Below are positions 1 to 7,131 of a stretch of 64,000 nucleotides of DNA, piece after piece. Position numbers and translations under genes: made by a program. Positions within the stretch are counted from its first letter, which is position 1; each line of letters begins with the position of its first letter. The stretch is from Desulforhabdus sp. TSK (GTDB lineage Bacteria; Desulfobacterota; Syntrophobacteria; Syntrophobacterales; Syntrophobacteraceae), in the NCBI RefSeq assembly GCF_022836495.1, contig NZ_BQXM01000001.1, positions 1-64,000 on the forward strand. Reading direction: 5' to 3'. The notes under the pieces are model-generated. The model worked only from the letters and a program-made list of their open reading frames with translations, did no database searches and was not told the DNA's origin.

Positions 1-463
1 TGGATTTGAGGGATTTGCGGACACGCTTCCACCTGAGATTGGCCTTCTTGAGAGCCCTCTTGACCGTCCACTCGCTCACCTGCTTTCCTCTCTTATCTTG
101 AAGCAAAGCGAGTATTTTCTTCACATTGCGGGGCTCCTCGCCTATTTGGCTTCGGATAAACTCTTCATCCTCTCTGCTCAGCTTCAAGGGACGTCCCTCT
201 CTGGGCTCATCAAAGAGTCCGGTGAGTCCCCTCTCTTCCCATCTGTCTATCCAGTAGGCCACGGCCTGTCTGTGAACATCGAACATAGCCGCTATCTTCT
301 TTATGGTGTAGCCGTTATGGCTCTGAATCAGTGCAAATGCCCGCATGCGGGCTCGACGAGATGAGTGGTGCTCACACATTTCTCGAAGTGTGATCAATTC
401 GGCTTCGGATAATGGCTTTACGTACTTCACGCAGGCTCCTCGTAGAGGCTTTGACATTAACAT
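1..463 (-). CDS. IS630-family transposase, N-terminal part (runs off left edge)
   Basis: Reading leftwards from an ATG at 463 gives an open frame of 154 codons that continues past the window edge. It begins MLMSKPLRGACVKYVKPLSE and then shows a helix-turn-helix (KKIAAMFDVHRQAVAYWIDRW), the GLFDEPREGRP stretch and a second winged-helix segment (WTVKRALKKANLRWKRVRKS). This order is that of the DNA-binding half of IS630/Tc1-like transposases, whose DDE catalytic half would lie outside the window. A second ATG at 457 is an alternative start. The family call comes from recognised motifs; whether the element is intact cannot be seen. Confidence 0.75.
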   Translation of the reverse strand, partial: MLMSKPLRGACVKYVKPLSEAELITLREMCEHHSSRRARMRAFALIQSHNGYTIKKIAAMFDVHRQAVAYWIDRWEERGLTGLFDEPREGRPLKLSREDEEFIRSQIGEEPRNVKKILALLQDKRGKQVSEWTVKRALKKANLRWKRVRKSLKS

Positions 464-602
464 CGTAATATCACTTATCCGATTTCGTTCATCATATCAA
501 CTTTGTTTGAAAATATTTGCTTGGGTACTTAGGTCATACAAAAAATCCCCAATTTTCATTTATGGGACAACCATTTACACAGAATGCTCGGTAAAGTCGG
601 GC
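1..602 (-). mobile_element. IS630-like insertion element, right part
   Basis: The transposase at 1-463 is preceded by about 140 bp of non-coding sequence that ends near a TA dinucleotide at 603-604, where a different minus-strand reading frame begins to look protein-like. IS630 elements duplicate a TA target, so the right end is placed here. No inverted end could be compared because the left end is outside the window, so the boundary is inferred. Confidence 0.4.
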
Positions 603-803
603 TAGAAGAGAGAAAACCTTAATCTCCCGCAAATAATGAAAAAAGAAGTCGAAAAGAGTAGCTTCATCGAGAGTGAAGACTGAATCCATTTCCCTTCGGC
701 GAAAAAGATAGTCTGCCACCTTGGCATCGTCTCGCTCTGCTGTATTCCAGAAGAGCCGTTCCAAAACGGTCTGTTGCATTTGTTGTCGAGTGGGCATGTC
801 CAA
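602..803 (-). pseudogene. transposase-like N-terminal fragment, cut by the IS630-like element
   Basis: From an ATG at 803 the minus strand encodes a fragment with a plausible protein character, including RRREMDSVFTLDEATLFDFF and FHYLREIKVFSLL. After about residue 67 the frame runs into the presumed IS end and loses this character. The style resembles N-terminal segments of DDE transposases, but I cannot assign a family with confidence. The rest of the gene would lie on the other side of the IS630-like element, outside the window. Confidence 0.35.
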
Positions 804-1000
804 AAACCTGGTTGGAAAGGAAAAGGTCTCTCTGTCATAGACATCTCCACTCTATTTTCAAGGAAAACGATTTGAATGTCCAGAATTATATTTCTAATTA
901 ATTTAAGGTATTTATGCATAAGTATCTGAAAATTCATAGAACTGATCTAAAACCTTATATCGGAGTTCTAGAAAATATGGTCTCGGAGGTCAGGAATAAA

Positions 1001-1219
1001 ATGGCCAGTAAGTTTCGTTACGAAGTCATCATCTACTGGAGTAATGAGGATCATGCCTTCATTGCTGAGGTTCCGGAACTACCCGGTTGTGCCGCAGACG
1101 GTGCAACCTACCAAGAGGCCGTATCCAATGCAGAAGTGGTGATCCAGGAATGGATTCAAACCGCACAAGAGCTCGGTCGTTCCATTCCCGAGCCCAAGGG
1201 GCGGCTCATGTATGCATAG
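1001..1219 (+). CDS. HicB-family antitoxin-like protein (orphan)
   Basis: A 72-residue protein with the HicB-type partial RNase H fold. It has the pattern FRYEVIIYWSNEDHAFIAEV, then PELPGCAADGATYQEAVSNA and a helix that ends in IPEP. HicB proteins bind and neutralise the small HicA mRNA interferase and repress their own operon. The start at 1001 is preferred over upstream ATGs at 914 and 977 because GGAGGT sits 10 bases before it. No hicA partner was found upstream or downstream, so this copy is an orphan or its partner has been lost. It lies between a transposase fragment and intron debris. Confidence 0.75.
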   Translation: MASKFRYEVIIYWSNEDHAFIAEVPELPGCAADGATYQEAVSNAEVVIQEWIQTAQELGRSIPEPKGRLMYA

Positions 1220-1250
1220 CATCTCCGCAAGAGAACCCATGCCCTAACGG

Positions 1251-1530
1251 GTGAACATTCCCAAACCTGGGGGAGGAGCTCGAAAATTAGGTGTCCCCAC
1301 CGTAATGGATCGGCTGATCCAGCAAGTGGTACTGCAGACATTGCCGTCGGAGTGGGACAAGACGTTTTCGCAGTGGAGTTTTGGATTTCGACCCGGACGC
1401 AGTGCCCATCAGGCATTCAGGTGTGCTCAGAATCCATCTGAGAAACGGATAAGGATATGTGGTGGACATGGATCTGGAAAAATTCTTCGATCGATTCAAC
1501 CACGACAAACTCATCCAGGAAAGCATCGTG
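1251..1530 (+). pseudogene. group II intron reverse transcriptase, N-terminal fragment
   Basis: The frame starting at 1251 reads VNIPKPGGGARKLGVPTV and continues into SEWDKTFSQWSFGFRPGRSAHQA, the conserved early blocks of the group II intron reverse transcriptase fingers domain. After about 1420 the match moves to another frame: from 1459 the sequence reads MVDMDLEKFFDRFNHDKL, the block carrying the first catalytic aspartates. The region is therefore frameshifted and lacks the usual N-terminus. It stops about 150 bp before the antitoxin gene at 1686. The matching C-terminal part lies at 2176-2712. Confidence 0.75.
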
Positions 1531-1685
1531 ACTCCATTGGGCCTTTCCCTTGCTGCCAATCATTCGAGCAGACGCCGGACCACGCCCGAGGTGTTGCCTC
1601 AGGTCCCCGGCCGGCGCTGCCAACTCCCCATTCGCAGCGGGCAAAGTGTACATACTCAGCACCAGAGCATGTGACGAGGTTGAAT

Positions 1686-1871
1686 ATGACGATCAAAGAA
1701 ATAGCCATAAAAAGCATTGAAGAACTCCCAGAAGATGCCACCTGGGAAGATATCCAGGAGCGCATCAATTTCATGGCGGGTGTACGCAAGGGTCTTCGTG
1801 AACTTGATCAAGGCAAGGGAATACCCCATGAGAAGATAAGGGAGGAGTTCAGGGAATGGCTTTCAAGCTGA
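1686..1871 (+). CDS. small antitoxin of a ParD/RelB-like module
   Basis: A 61-residue acidic protein, MTIKEIAIKSIEELPEDATW onwards, rich in helix-forming residues, with the pattern IQERINFMAGVRKGLRELDQ followed by a short C-terminal helix. Its stop codon overlaps the start of the ParE/RelE-like reading frame at 1856 by 16 bp, the usual antitoxin-toxin coupling. Proteins of this kind bind and neutralise a RelE/ParE-fold toxin. The exact family is inferred from size, composition and position. The gene sits inside a dismantled group II intron reverse transcriptase. Confidence 0.65.
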   Translation: MTIKEIAIKSIEELPEDATWEDIQERINFMAGVRKGLRELDQGKGIPHEKIREEFREWLSS

Positions 1872-2153
1872 TCTGGTCCCCCACGGCTCGGCTTGATCTC
1901 AAAGACATCGCCGCCTATGTCGCAGAGGACAGTCCCTCGGCAGCAGACCGATTCGTGAGAAGATTGTTTCAGGCTGTGGAGAGATTGGCCGATTTCCCGG
2001 AGTCCGGGCCTATCGTGCCTGAGTTTGGTTGATCCAAATATCCGGGAAGTAATCCGCAAGCCGTGCAGGATTGCCTATAGAATCCGTCGGAGGAAACGCA
2101 CTATCGAGATAGCGAGGGTGTGGCACGCTGCCAGGGGAACACCAGAGGTCTAG
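1856..2153 (+). pseudogene. ParE/RelE-family toxin, frameshifted
   Basis: The frame from ATG 1856 reads MAFKLIWSPTARLDLKDIAA and continues through FPESGPIVPEFG, then stops at TGA 2030-2032. One frame over, the sequence continues as VDPNIREVIRKPCRIAYRIR to RRRKRTIEIARVWHAARGTP and a stop at 2151-2153. The joined product matches the full-length RelE/ParE toxin pattern (PNIREV, YRI, HAAR), so a one-base insertion near 2024-2030 has broken the gene. ParE and RelE relatives act on gyrase or ribosome-bound mRNA. Unless the shift is a sequencing error or is recoded, no full toxin is made and the antitoxin at 1686 has no target here. Confidence 0.7.
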
Positions 2154-2175
2154 TAGTTGCTAACGAACGCATGCG

Positions 2176-2712
2176 GTCGGACACGAAACCACGCGGGGCA
2201 TCTCCCGCTACCTCACCTCCAAGCTCAAGCTCAAAGTAAATGAAGCCAAGAGTGCTGTCGGAAGGCCATGGGAGAGAAAGTTCCTCGGTTTTAGCTTCAG
2301 CCGCCGCGGCTTCCGGCTCTTTGTCAGTGAATCGGCAGAGAAGCGGTTCAAGGAGAAGGTCCGAGAGATCACGGGACGCACCCGTGGTCGGAGCATCCGC
2401 CAGGTCGCCAAGGAACTTCGTGCCTACCTGCTTGGGTGGCGGGAGTACTTTGGTCACAGTGAGGTCCGCTCCGGCTGCAAGGAGCTCGACTCATGGATTC
2501 GCCGCCGCCTTCGCAGCTATCATTGGAAACAGTGGGGGCGAAGAGGCTACCGGGAGCTGCGCAAACGGGGGGTGAGCCGTCGGCTGGCCTGGAATAGAGC
2601 CAAGTCGGCTCATGGTCCGTGGTGTCTCAGCCGCTCTCCTGCGCTTGCTTTTGCTCTTCCGGGCAAATATTTCGATGAGCTCGGAGTGCCCCGGCTGTAC
2701 ATCAAACGATAA
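2176..2712 (+). pseudogene. group II intron reverse transcriptase/maturase, C-terminal fragment
   Basis: An open frame without a start codon reads GHETTRGISRYLTSKLKLKV, then RPWERKFLGFSFSRRGFRLF, the maturase (GIIM) region and a C-terminus ending GVPRLYIKR at TAA 2710-2712. This is the thumb and maturase part of a group II intron protein. The block between this piece and 1251-1530, which should contain the YADD catalytic motif, is missing and the antitoxin-toxin pair sits in its place. The protein cannot be functional. Confidence 0.75.
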
Positions 2713-2796
2713 TCTCGACCGAACCGACTTGGTACGTGATCCGTATGACAGGTGGTGTGGGAGGAGAGGGGCCGTGAGGCCTCTCCCTATCCCGAT
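2713..2796 (+). other. 3' end of a group II intron (domains V/VI remnant)
   Basis: Directly after the maturase stop the sequence contains GGTACGTGATCCGTATG, GGTGGTGTGGGAGGAG and a hairpin AGAGGGGCCGTGAGGCCTCT, ending in CCCTATCCCGAT. This order and position resemble the catalytic domain V and domain VI with 3' splice boundary of bacterial group II introns. The match is by eye, so the exact 3' boundary near 2796 is approximate. The 5' half of the intron RNA was not recognised. Confidence 0.5.
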
Positions 2797-2896
2797 CAGC
2801 AATGAAAAGCAGGAAAATGAATCCTTACAAGAGATTCGGCGGATGCAAAACGGGTAGAAAATAATCTTAGCTGCCGAAAGAGGAAATTGACTATAT

Positions 2897-4432
2897 ATGG
2901 CTGGAAACAATGAACTGGAAAAGACCCTGTGGGCGGCGGCGGACAAGCTCCGTTCGAATATGGATGCCGCCGAGTACAAGCATATTGTTCTCGGCCTGAT
3001 CTTTCTGAAATACATCTCGGATGCCTTCAGCGATCTACACGAGCAGCTCAAGGCCGGCATTGGGGAATTTGAGGGAGCCGATCCGGAGGACACCGATGAA
3101 TACCTGGCCCACAACATCTTTTTTGTACCGGAAAAGGCCCGCTGGCAGTATTTGCAGGATCGCGCCAAGCAACCGGAGATCGGCAAGTGGCTCGACGAGG
3201 CCATGGACGCCATCGAAAAGAGCAACCCCTCGCTGAAAGGCGTGCTGCCCAAGATCTATGCCGACCCAGAGCTGAACAAGCAGCGCTTGGGGGAGCTTAT
3301 CGATCTCATCGGCACCATCGGATTCAACCAGAGCGGTCACCAGGCCAAGGATTTACTGGGACGGGTATATGAATATTTCCTGGGCCAGTTTGCCGATGCC
3401 GAAGGCAAGAAGGGCGGCCAGTTCTACACCCCGGCGAGCATCGTCAAACTCCTGGTTGCCATGCTCGAACCCTACCAGGGCCGGGTTTATGACGGCTGTT
3501 GCGGCTCGGGCGGTATCTTCGTGCAAAGCGAGCGCTTTGTGGCGGAACATCAGGGCAACATCAAGGACCTCTCGATCTATGGCCAGGAATCAAACCCCAC
3601 CACCCTGCGACTGGCCAAGATGAACCTGGCCATTCGCGGCATCGATGCGAAAATCGAGCTGGGCGATACCTTGCTTGTCGACAAACACAAGGACCTGAAG
3701 GCCGACTTCATCCTTGCCAATCCCCCCTTTAACGTCAGTGACTGGAGCGGCGAGCACCTGCGCGACGACCATCGTTGGAAATACGGGATACCGCCGGTGG
3801 GCAACGCCAACTATGCCTGGCTGCAGCACTTCGCCCACAAGCTGAGCCCCAGCGGTACCGCCGGGATCGTGCTGGCTAACGGCAGCATGAACTCCAACTC
3901 CGGCGGCGAGGGCGAGATTCGGAAGAACATGATCGAGGCGGGACTGATCGACTGCATGGTGGCTCTTCCGGCCCAGCTCTTTTACAACACCATGATCCCC
4001 GCATGCCTCTGGTTCCTGGCCCGCAACAAGGCCAACGGCAAATTCCGTAACCGCTCCGGCGAGATCCTCTTCATCGACGCTCGAAAGCTCGGCGCCATGA
4101 TCAACCGCCGCAACAAGGAGTTTTCGGACGACGACATTGCCCTGATCGCCGACACCTACCACTCCTGGCGTTGTAAGGGCGAACCCCCGTGTTCGCCCTA
4201 TGAAGACATCCCCGGCTTCTGCAAGTCTGCCACCCTGGAGGAGGTCCGGAAGAACAACCATGTCCTCATGCCGGGTCGCTATGTCGGCGCCGAGGCGGAA
4301 GAGGATGACGGCATTCCCTTTGATGACAAAATGAAGGGTCTCACCGCCAAACTGGCGGAGCAGTTTGCCAGGGGCAGAGAGCTGGAGATGTTGATCCGCG
4401 AGAATCTGAAAGGGATCGGCTATGAGCTCTGA
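2897..4432 (+). CDS. hsdM: type I restriction-modification system DNA methyltransferase subunit HsdM
   Basis: This 511-residue protein is the N6-adenine methyltransferase subunit of a type I restriction-modification complex, which works with a specificity subunit HsdS. The N-terminal HsdM helical domain covers about residues 5-135. The SAM-binding motif reads DGCCGSGG (199-206), a known variant of DPACGSGG, and the catalytic motif is NPPF (275-278). An AGAGGA ribosome-binding site lies about 12 bases upstream of ATG 2897. The stop overlaps the next gene by 11 bp, so the two are cotranscribed. The specificity gene downstream is truncated and no hsdR is in the window, so the enzyme may have no targeting partner. 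Confidence 0.93.
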   Translation: MAGNNELEKTLWAAADKLRSNMDAAEYKHIVLGLIFLKYISDAFSDLHEQLKAGIGEFEGADPEDTDEYLAHNIFFVPEKARWQYLQDRAKQPEIGKWLDEAMDAIEKSNPSLKGVLPKIYADPELNKQRLGELIDLIGTIGFNQSGHQAKDLLGRVYEYFLGQFADAEGKKGGQFYTPASIVKLLVAMLEPYQGRVYDGCCGSGGIFVQSERFVAEHQGNIKDLSIYGQESNPTTLRLAKMNLAIRGIDAKIELGDTLLVDKHKDLKADFILANPPFNVSDWSGEHLRDDHRWKYGIPPVGNANYAWLQHFAHKLSPSGTAGIVLANGSMNSNSGGEGEIRKNMIEAGLIDCMVALPAQLFYNTMIPACLWFLARNKANGKFRNRSGEILFIDARKLGAMINRRNKEFSDDDIALIADTYHSWRCKGEPPCSPYEDIPGFCKSATLEEVRKNNHVLMPGRYVGAEAEEDDGIPFDDKMKGLTAKLAEQFARGRELEMLIRENLKGIGYEL

Positions 4433-5540
4433 TCTGGTCTTTTACGGCGAGCTCCTGGTCGAGATAAAGAACCGAATCCGTCGGGGCCAGACCCGGGCGG
4501 CTCTCTCGGCCAATGCGGAAATGATCGCGATGTATTGGGACATCGGCCGCATGATCCATCAGCGCCAGAAGAAAAAAGGCTGGGGTGCGGGCATCATACC
4601 CCGGTTGGCTATCGATCTTAAAAATGAGTTTCCCGAAGTCAAAGGCTTTTCGGAGAGAAATATCGGATACATGATTCGGCTTGTCCGTGAATACGGGCCC
4701 CAGCCAATTTTGCAACAGACTGTTGCAAAATTGGCTGGTACGGGTAACCCGATGGAAAAAGTGCCGCAGCCCGTGGCACAAATACCGGAGACGGATTCCC
4801 TCCCAATTTTGCAGCGGCTCGTTGCACAAATTCCCTGGGGCCACAATATCCTGTTGATGGAGAGGGTCAAGGATCTCCCTGCCCGCCTCTGGTATATGAG
4901 GCAGACCATTGAGCAGGGCTGGAGCCGGGATATGCTGGCAGTCATGATCAAAAGCACGGCCCATGATCGACAGGGAGGAGCGGTCAGCAACTTTGCCGCT
5001 CGCCTTCCCTCCCCCCAATCGGAGCTCGCCCGGCAATTACTCAAAGATCCCTATGTATTCGATTTTCTGACCTTTGAGGAACCGTTTCACGAGCGGGAGC
5101 TGGAAACCGGATTAGTCCGGCACCTGGAAAAATTCCTGCTGGAACTGGGGTCCGGGTTTGCCTTTGTCGGGCGTCAATATCACCTGGAAGTAAGCGACAG
5201 GGACTTTTACCTTGATCTGCTGTTTTACCACCTCAAGCTGCGCTGCTTCATCGTTATCGAACTGAAAAAGGGCGACTTCAAGCCGGAGTACGCCGGCAAG
5301 ATGAACTTTTACTGCTCGGTTGTGGATGACCTGCTCAGGCACGAGGCCGATCAGCCCACCATCGGCCTGATCCTCTGCCAGACCAAGGACCGTATCCTGG
5401 CCGAGTATGCCTTGCGCGACATCCACAAACCTATCGGCATTTCCAACTATGAGCTGACTCGGGCTCTGCCGGATAATCTTAAGTCCAGCCTGCCGACGGT
5501 GGAGGAGATTGAAGCGGAATTGGGAGGGGATTTGGGATGA
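4422..5540 (+). CDS. DUF1016/YhcG-type PD-(D/E)XK nuclease domain protein
   Basis: A 372-residue protein of the DUF1016 family, often found in type I restriction loci. The N-terminal domain (about 5-90) contains [20 protein letters not shown] and [16 protein letters not shown]. The C-terminal PD-(D/E)XK-like domain (about 215-360) contains [20 protein letters not shown] and [17 protein letters not shown], with a D...E-K active-site spacing. The overlap with hsdM and the ATGA junction to hsdS put it inside the operon. The linker at about residues 94-140 is unusual: the motif ILQQ/VAKL/VAQI is repeated because the DNA contains a 37-nt palindrome and a weaker second copy. The nuclease role is known only by family. 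Confidence 0.85.
   Translation: MSSDLVFYGELLVEIKNRIRRGQTRAALSANAEMIAMYWDIGRMIHQRQKKKGWGAGIIPRLAIDLKNEFPEVKGFSERNIGYMIRLVREYGPQPILQQTVAKLAGTGNPMEKVPQPVAQIPETDSLPILQRLVAQIPWGHNILLMERVKDLPARLWYMRQTIEQGWSRDMLAVMIKSTAHDRQGGAVSNFAARLPSPQSELARQLLKDPYVFDFLTFEEPFHERELETGLVRHLEKFLLELGSGFAFVGRQYHLEVSDRDFYLDLLFYHLKLRCFIVIELKKGDFKPEYAGKMNFYCSVVDDLLRHEADQPTIGLILCQTKDRILAEYALRDIHKPIGISNYELTRALPDNLKSSLPTVEEIEAELGGDLG
4701..4737. repeat. perfect 37-nt palindrome inside the DUF1016 gene
   Basis: Two 18-bp arms, CAGCCAATTTTGCAACAG and its exact complement, are separated by one base. They encode residues 94-106 in frame. A degenerate second copy begins near 4803 (CCAATTTTGCAGCGG...CGTTGCACAAATT). Both occupy the linker between the two domains. 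Confidence 0.9.
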
Positions 5541-5803
5541 GTGTGGGAGGATGGGAAACAATTTTACTTGGTGACATTGCTCAATTTCGTTATGGAAAAA
5601 TGCCCGACAAGAAGATCGTAACAAATGAAGGAGATTATCCCATTTTTTCAGGCTACAAAGTAAACGGGTATTACCCAAAGTTCAACTGTAAAGCCAACAA
5701 GTTAATCGTCGTTGCGCGTGGTGTTGGTGGAACCAGGGATGTAAAAATTACTAAAGAACAATGTTGGCTAACAAATCTTTGCCAGTCCCTTCGAAGGGGG
5801 TAA
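5537..5803 (+). pseudogene. hsdS: type I restriction specificity subunit HsdS, truncated
   Basis: The start overlaps the DUF1016 stop (ATGA). The product begins WETILLGDIAQFRYGKMPDK and continues with GDYPIFSGYKVNGYYPKFN, typical of the first target-recognition domain of HsdS (Methylase_S family). Similarity ends at about residue 80, after KEQCWLTNL, and the frame closes after a few unrelated residues. Normal HsdS has about 400 residues with two recognition domains, so most of the protein is missing. The break at about 5776-5784 coincides with the broken end of the yoeB gene on the other strand, pointing to one deletion that joined them. Confidence 0.85.
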
Positions 5804-5909
5804 GCTGTATTTCCTCAATGAGCCTGTTGATGCGCTGGAGGACCTTTCGGTCGGTTCGCTGCCAGTAGAGGTAATCTTCCCAGGCATGCTCGGAGAAAAG
5901 GATCTTCAC
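5751..5909 (-). pseudogene. yoeB: YoeB-family toxin, C-terminally truncated
   Basis: Beginning with GTG at 5909, overlapping the yefM stop by 4 bp, the frame reads VKILFSEHAWEDYLYWQRTD, then INRLIEEIQLTPFEGTGK. This is the N-terminal half of YoeB, a ribosome-dependent mRNA interferase of the RelE fold. After GTGK the sequence changes to unrelated residues and stops at 5751. Full YoeB is about 85 residues, and the part with the catalytic Glu/Arg/His set is gone. The toxin should be inactive while its antitoxin gene is intact. Confidence 0.8.
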
Positions 5910-6157
5910 TCCATCAGCTCCCGTTCGGAGCCACCACCCGATTCGAGCTCTGCAATGGACTCCAGGAGTCTTCGGGCATTTTTCGGGCTTCTCAGGAGAT
6001 ATGCGGTTTCTTCAAGTGCCTGGTAGTCTTCAAGGGAGATCATCACGACCGAACGCTGGCTTTTGCGCGTGATGATGATCGGAGAGTGGTCATCGCAGAC
6101 CTTGTCCATGGTTTTAGCAAGGTCTCGCCGAGCCTGTGAGTAAGTGACGGCGTTCAT
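5906..6157 (-). CDS. yefM: YefM/Phd-family antitoxin
   Basis: An 83-residue protein starting MNAVTYSQARRDLAKTMDKV, followed by IITRKSQRSVVMISLEDYQA and a charged C-terminal tail. This is the complete YefM fold: an N-terminal DNA-binding and dimerisation domain and a toxin-binding tail. Known members repress their operon and neutralise YoeB. The start at 6157 has a strong GGAGG site just upstream. The cognate toxin gene follows on the same strand but is truncated. Confidence 0.88.
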   Translation of the reverse strand: MNAVTYSQARRDLAKTMDKVCDDHSPIIITRKSQRSVVMISLEDYQALEETAYLLRSPKNARRLLESIAELESGGGSERELME

Positions 6158-6237
6158 CCATGGTCCTCCTGCGGTGAATGTTTGTATTATTTATTGTACA
6201 ACATAATTTAGCTTCAAGCGGATGATCCGTCAAAGCT

Positions 6238-6650
6238 GTGGCTTCCCTTTTCCGTACAAAGCGTACAATTGAAGAACTGGGATTTGCATTCAGTGCTGAA
6301 CGGATGGAATTCCATGGCGGTAGGGTCCAGATCTACAGGCTATGCAAAATCGCCCCAGGCTCCGGTGAGGAGCTCATTCTGGATTTTCTTAGATGCTGCC
6401 TAAAAAATGAGTCAATCATTCTGAGCATGCACCTTGTTTCGTCATTCCGGCGGTCTTTTAGCCGGAATCCAGGTTTTTGGCTGGGGTGGATTCCGGCTAA
6501 AAGACCGCCGGAATGACGAGGAAACGAATTTTTAGACAGCCTTTTCTCGTCACACCGGATATTCAACAGGTGTGGGAAAACCGGTTGACCGTGGAATGGG
6601 AGGGCGGTACGTTCAGTGTAGTTTCCCCTGAGGGACTGATTGCTCTAATC
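6238..6650 (+). pseudogene. nucleotidyltransferase (AbiEii/DUF6036-like) remnant interrupted by a MITE-like element
   Basis: Two coding pieces belong together. The left piece reads RTIEELGFAFSAERMEFHGG then VQIYRLCKIAPGSGEELILD; the right piece (from about 6542) reads LVTPDIQQVWENRLTVEWEG then VVSPEGLIAL. The combined pattern resembles the C-terminal half of AbiEii/DUF6036-type nucleotidyltransferases. Removing 158 bp (the element plus one TTTTCT repeat) restores the frame exactly as LDFLVTPDIQ. The N-terminal half with the GS...D.D active site is not visible upstream, and the C-terminus runs into a CTCTCCCC/GGGGAGAG hairpin repeat. The family call is by pattern only. Confidence 0.5.
6390..6541. 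mobile_element. MITE-like element, copy 1 (152 bp)
   Basis: The ends are imperfect inverted repeats (GCTGCCTAAAAAATG against GGCTGTCTAAAAATTCG). The core is a large inverted repeat TCATTCCGGCGGTCTTTTAG against CTAAAAGACCGCCGGAATGA. It is flanked by TTTTCT at 6384-6389 and 6542-6547, a likely 6-bp target duplication. It has no coding capacity. A second copy lies at 26185-26331. Confidence 0.8.
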
Positions 6651-6673
6651 CTAGAACGAGAGATCCAGGCTCT

Positions 6674-6695
6674 CTCTCCCCTATTTTGGGGGAGA
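6674..6695. repeat. CTCTCCCC/GGGGAGAG hairpin repeat
   Basis: An 8-bp inverted repeat around TATTTT lies between the nucleotidyltransferase remnant and the zinc-ribbon gene. It has no T-run on either side, so it is more likely a dispersed repeat than a terminator. It marks where similarity of the upstream remnant ends. Confidence 0.5.
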
Positions 6696-6756
6696 GGGAG
6701 TCTTCAGAAAGCTTTTGAGTGAATGGCGGCAAGAAAATTCTGCAAGGAGGAATGAA

Positions 6757-7119
6757 ATGGCGGAATGTAACAAATGCGGGACGAGTATCGATGCGGATGA
6801 ATCCTATGATTACCAGGGGAAAGCCCTCTGTGAAGATTGTTATATAGATGTGATGAATCCACCGAAAACCTGTGACCCGTGGGCTGTCCACCTGGCAAAA
6901 AGTACGGTGATCCAGGAAGGAGCTCAGCTGACTCCACTCCAGGAAAAGATCCTCAATCTCCTGAAGGAGCACGGCGCTCTCCAGGCGGAAGAGGTGACGG
7001 CGAAGCTCCAGATCAGCGAATCGGAATTCCGTAATGCCTTCGCCACGCTGCGCCACATGGAACTGGCCCGGGGCTTCAAGAAGGGCATGGATACCTACTA
7101 CACCCTTTTCAACAGCTGA
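6757..7119 (+). CDS. small LIM-like zinc-binding protein with C-terminal winged-helix-like region
   Basis: A 120-residue protein. The N-terminus holds two CxxC pairs (CNKCGTSIDADESYDYQGKA then LCEDC), spaced like half a LIM domain. Residues about 55-115 (LTPLQEKILNLLKEHGALQA, EEVTAKLQISESEFRNAFAT) look like a winged helix. The start at 6757 is chosen over 6715 because of the AAGGAGGAATGAA ribosome-binding site. It ends 12 bp before the molybdenum hydroxylase genes and is probably cotranscribed with them. A regulatory or cofactor-insertion role is possible but unproven. Confidence 0.75.
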   Translation: MAECNKCGTSIDADESYDYQGKALCEDCYIDVMNPPKTCDPWAVHLAKSTVIQEGAQLTPLQEKILNLLKEHGALQAEEVTAKLQISESEFRNAFATLRHMELARGFKKGMDTYYTLFNS

Positions 7120-7131
7120 GGTGCCGCTCCC

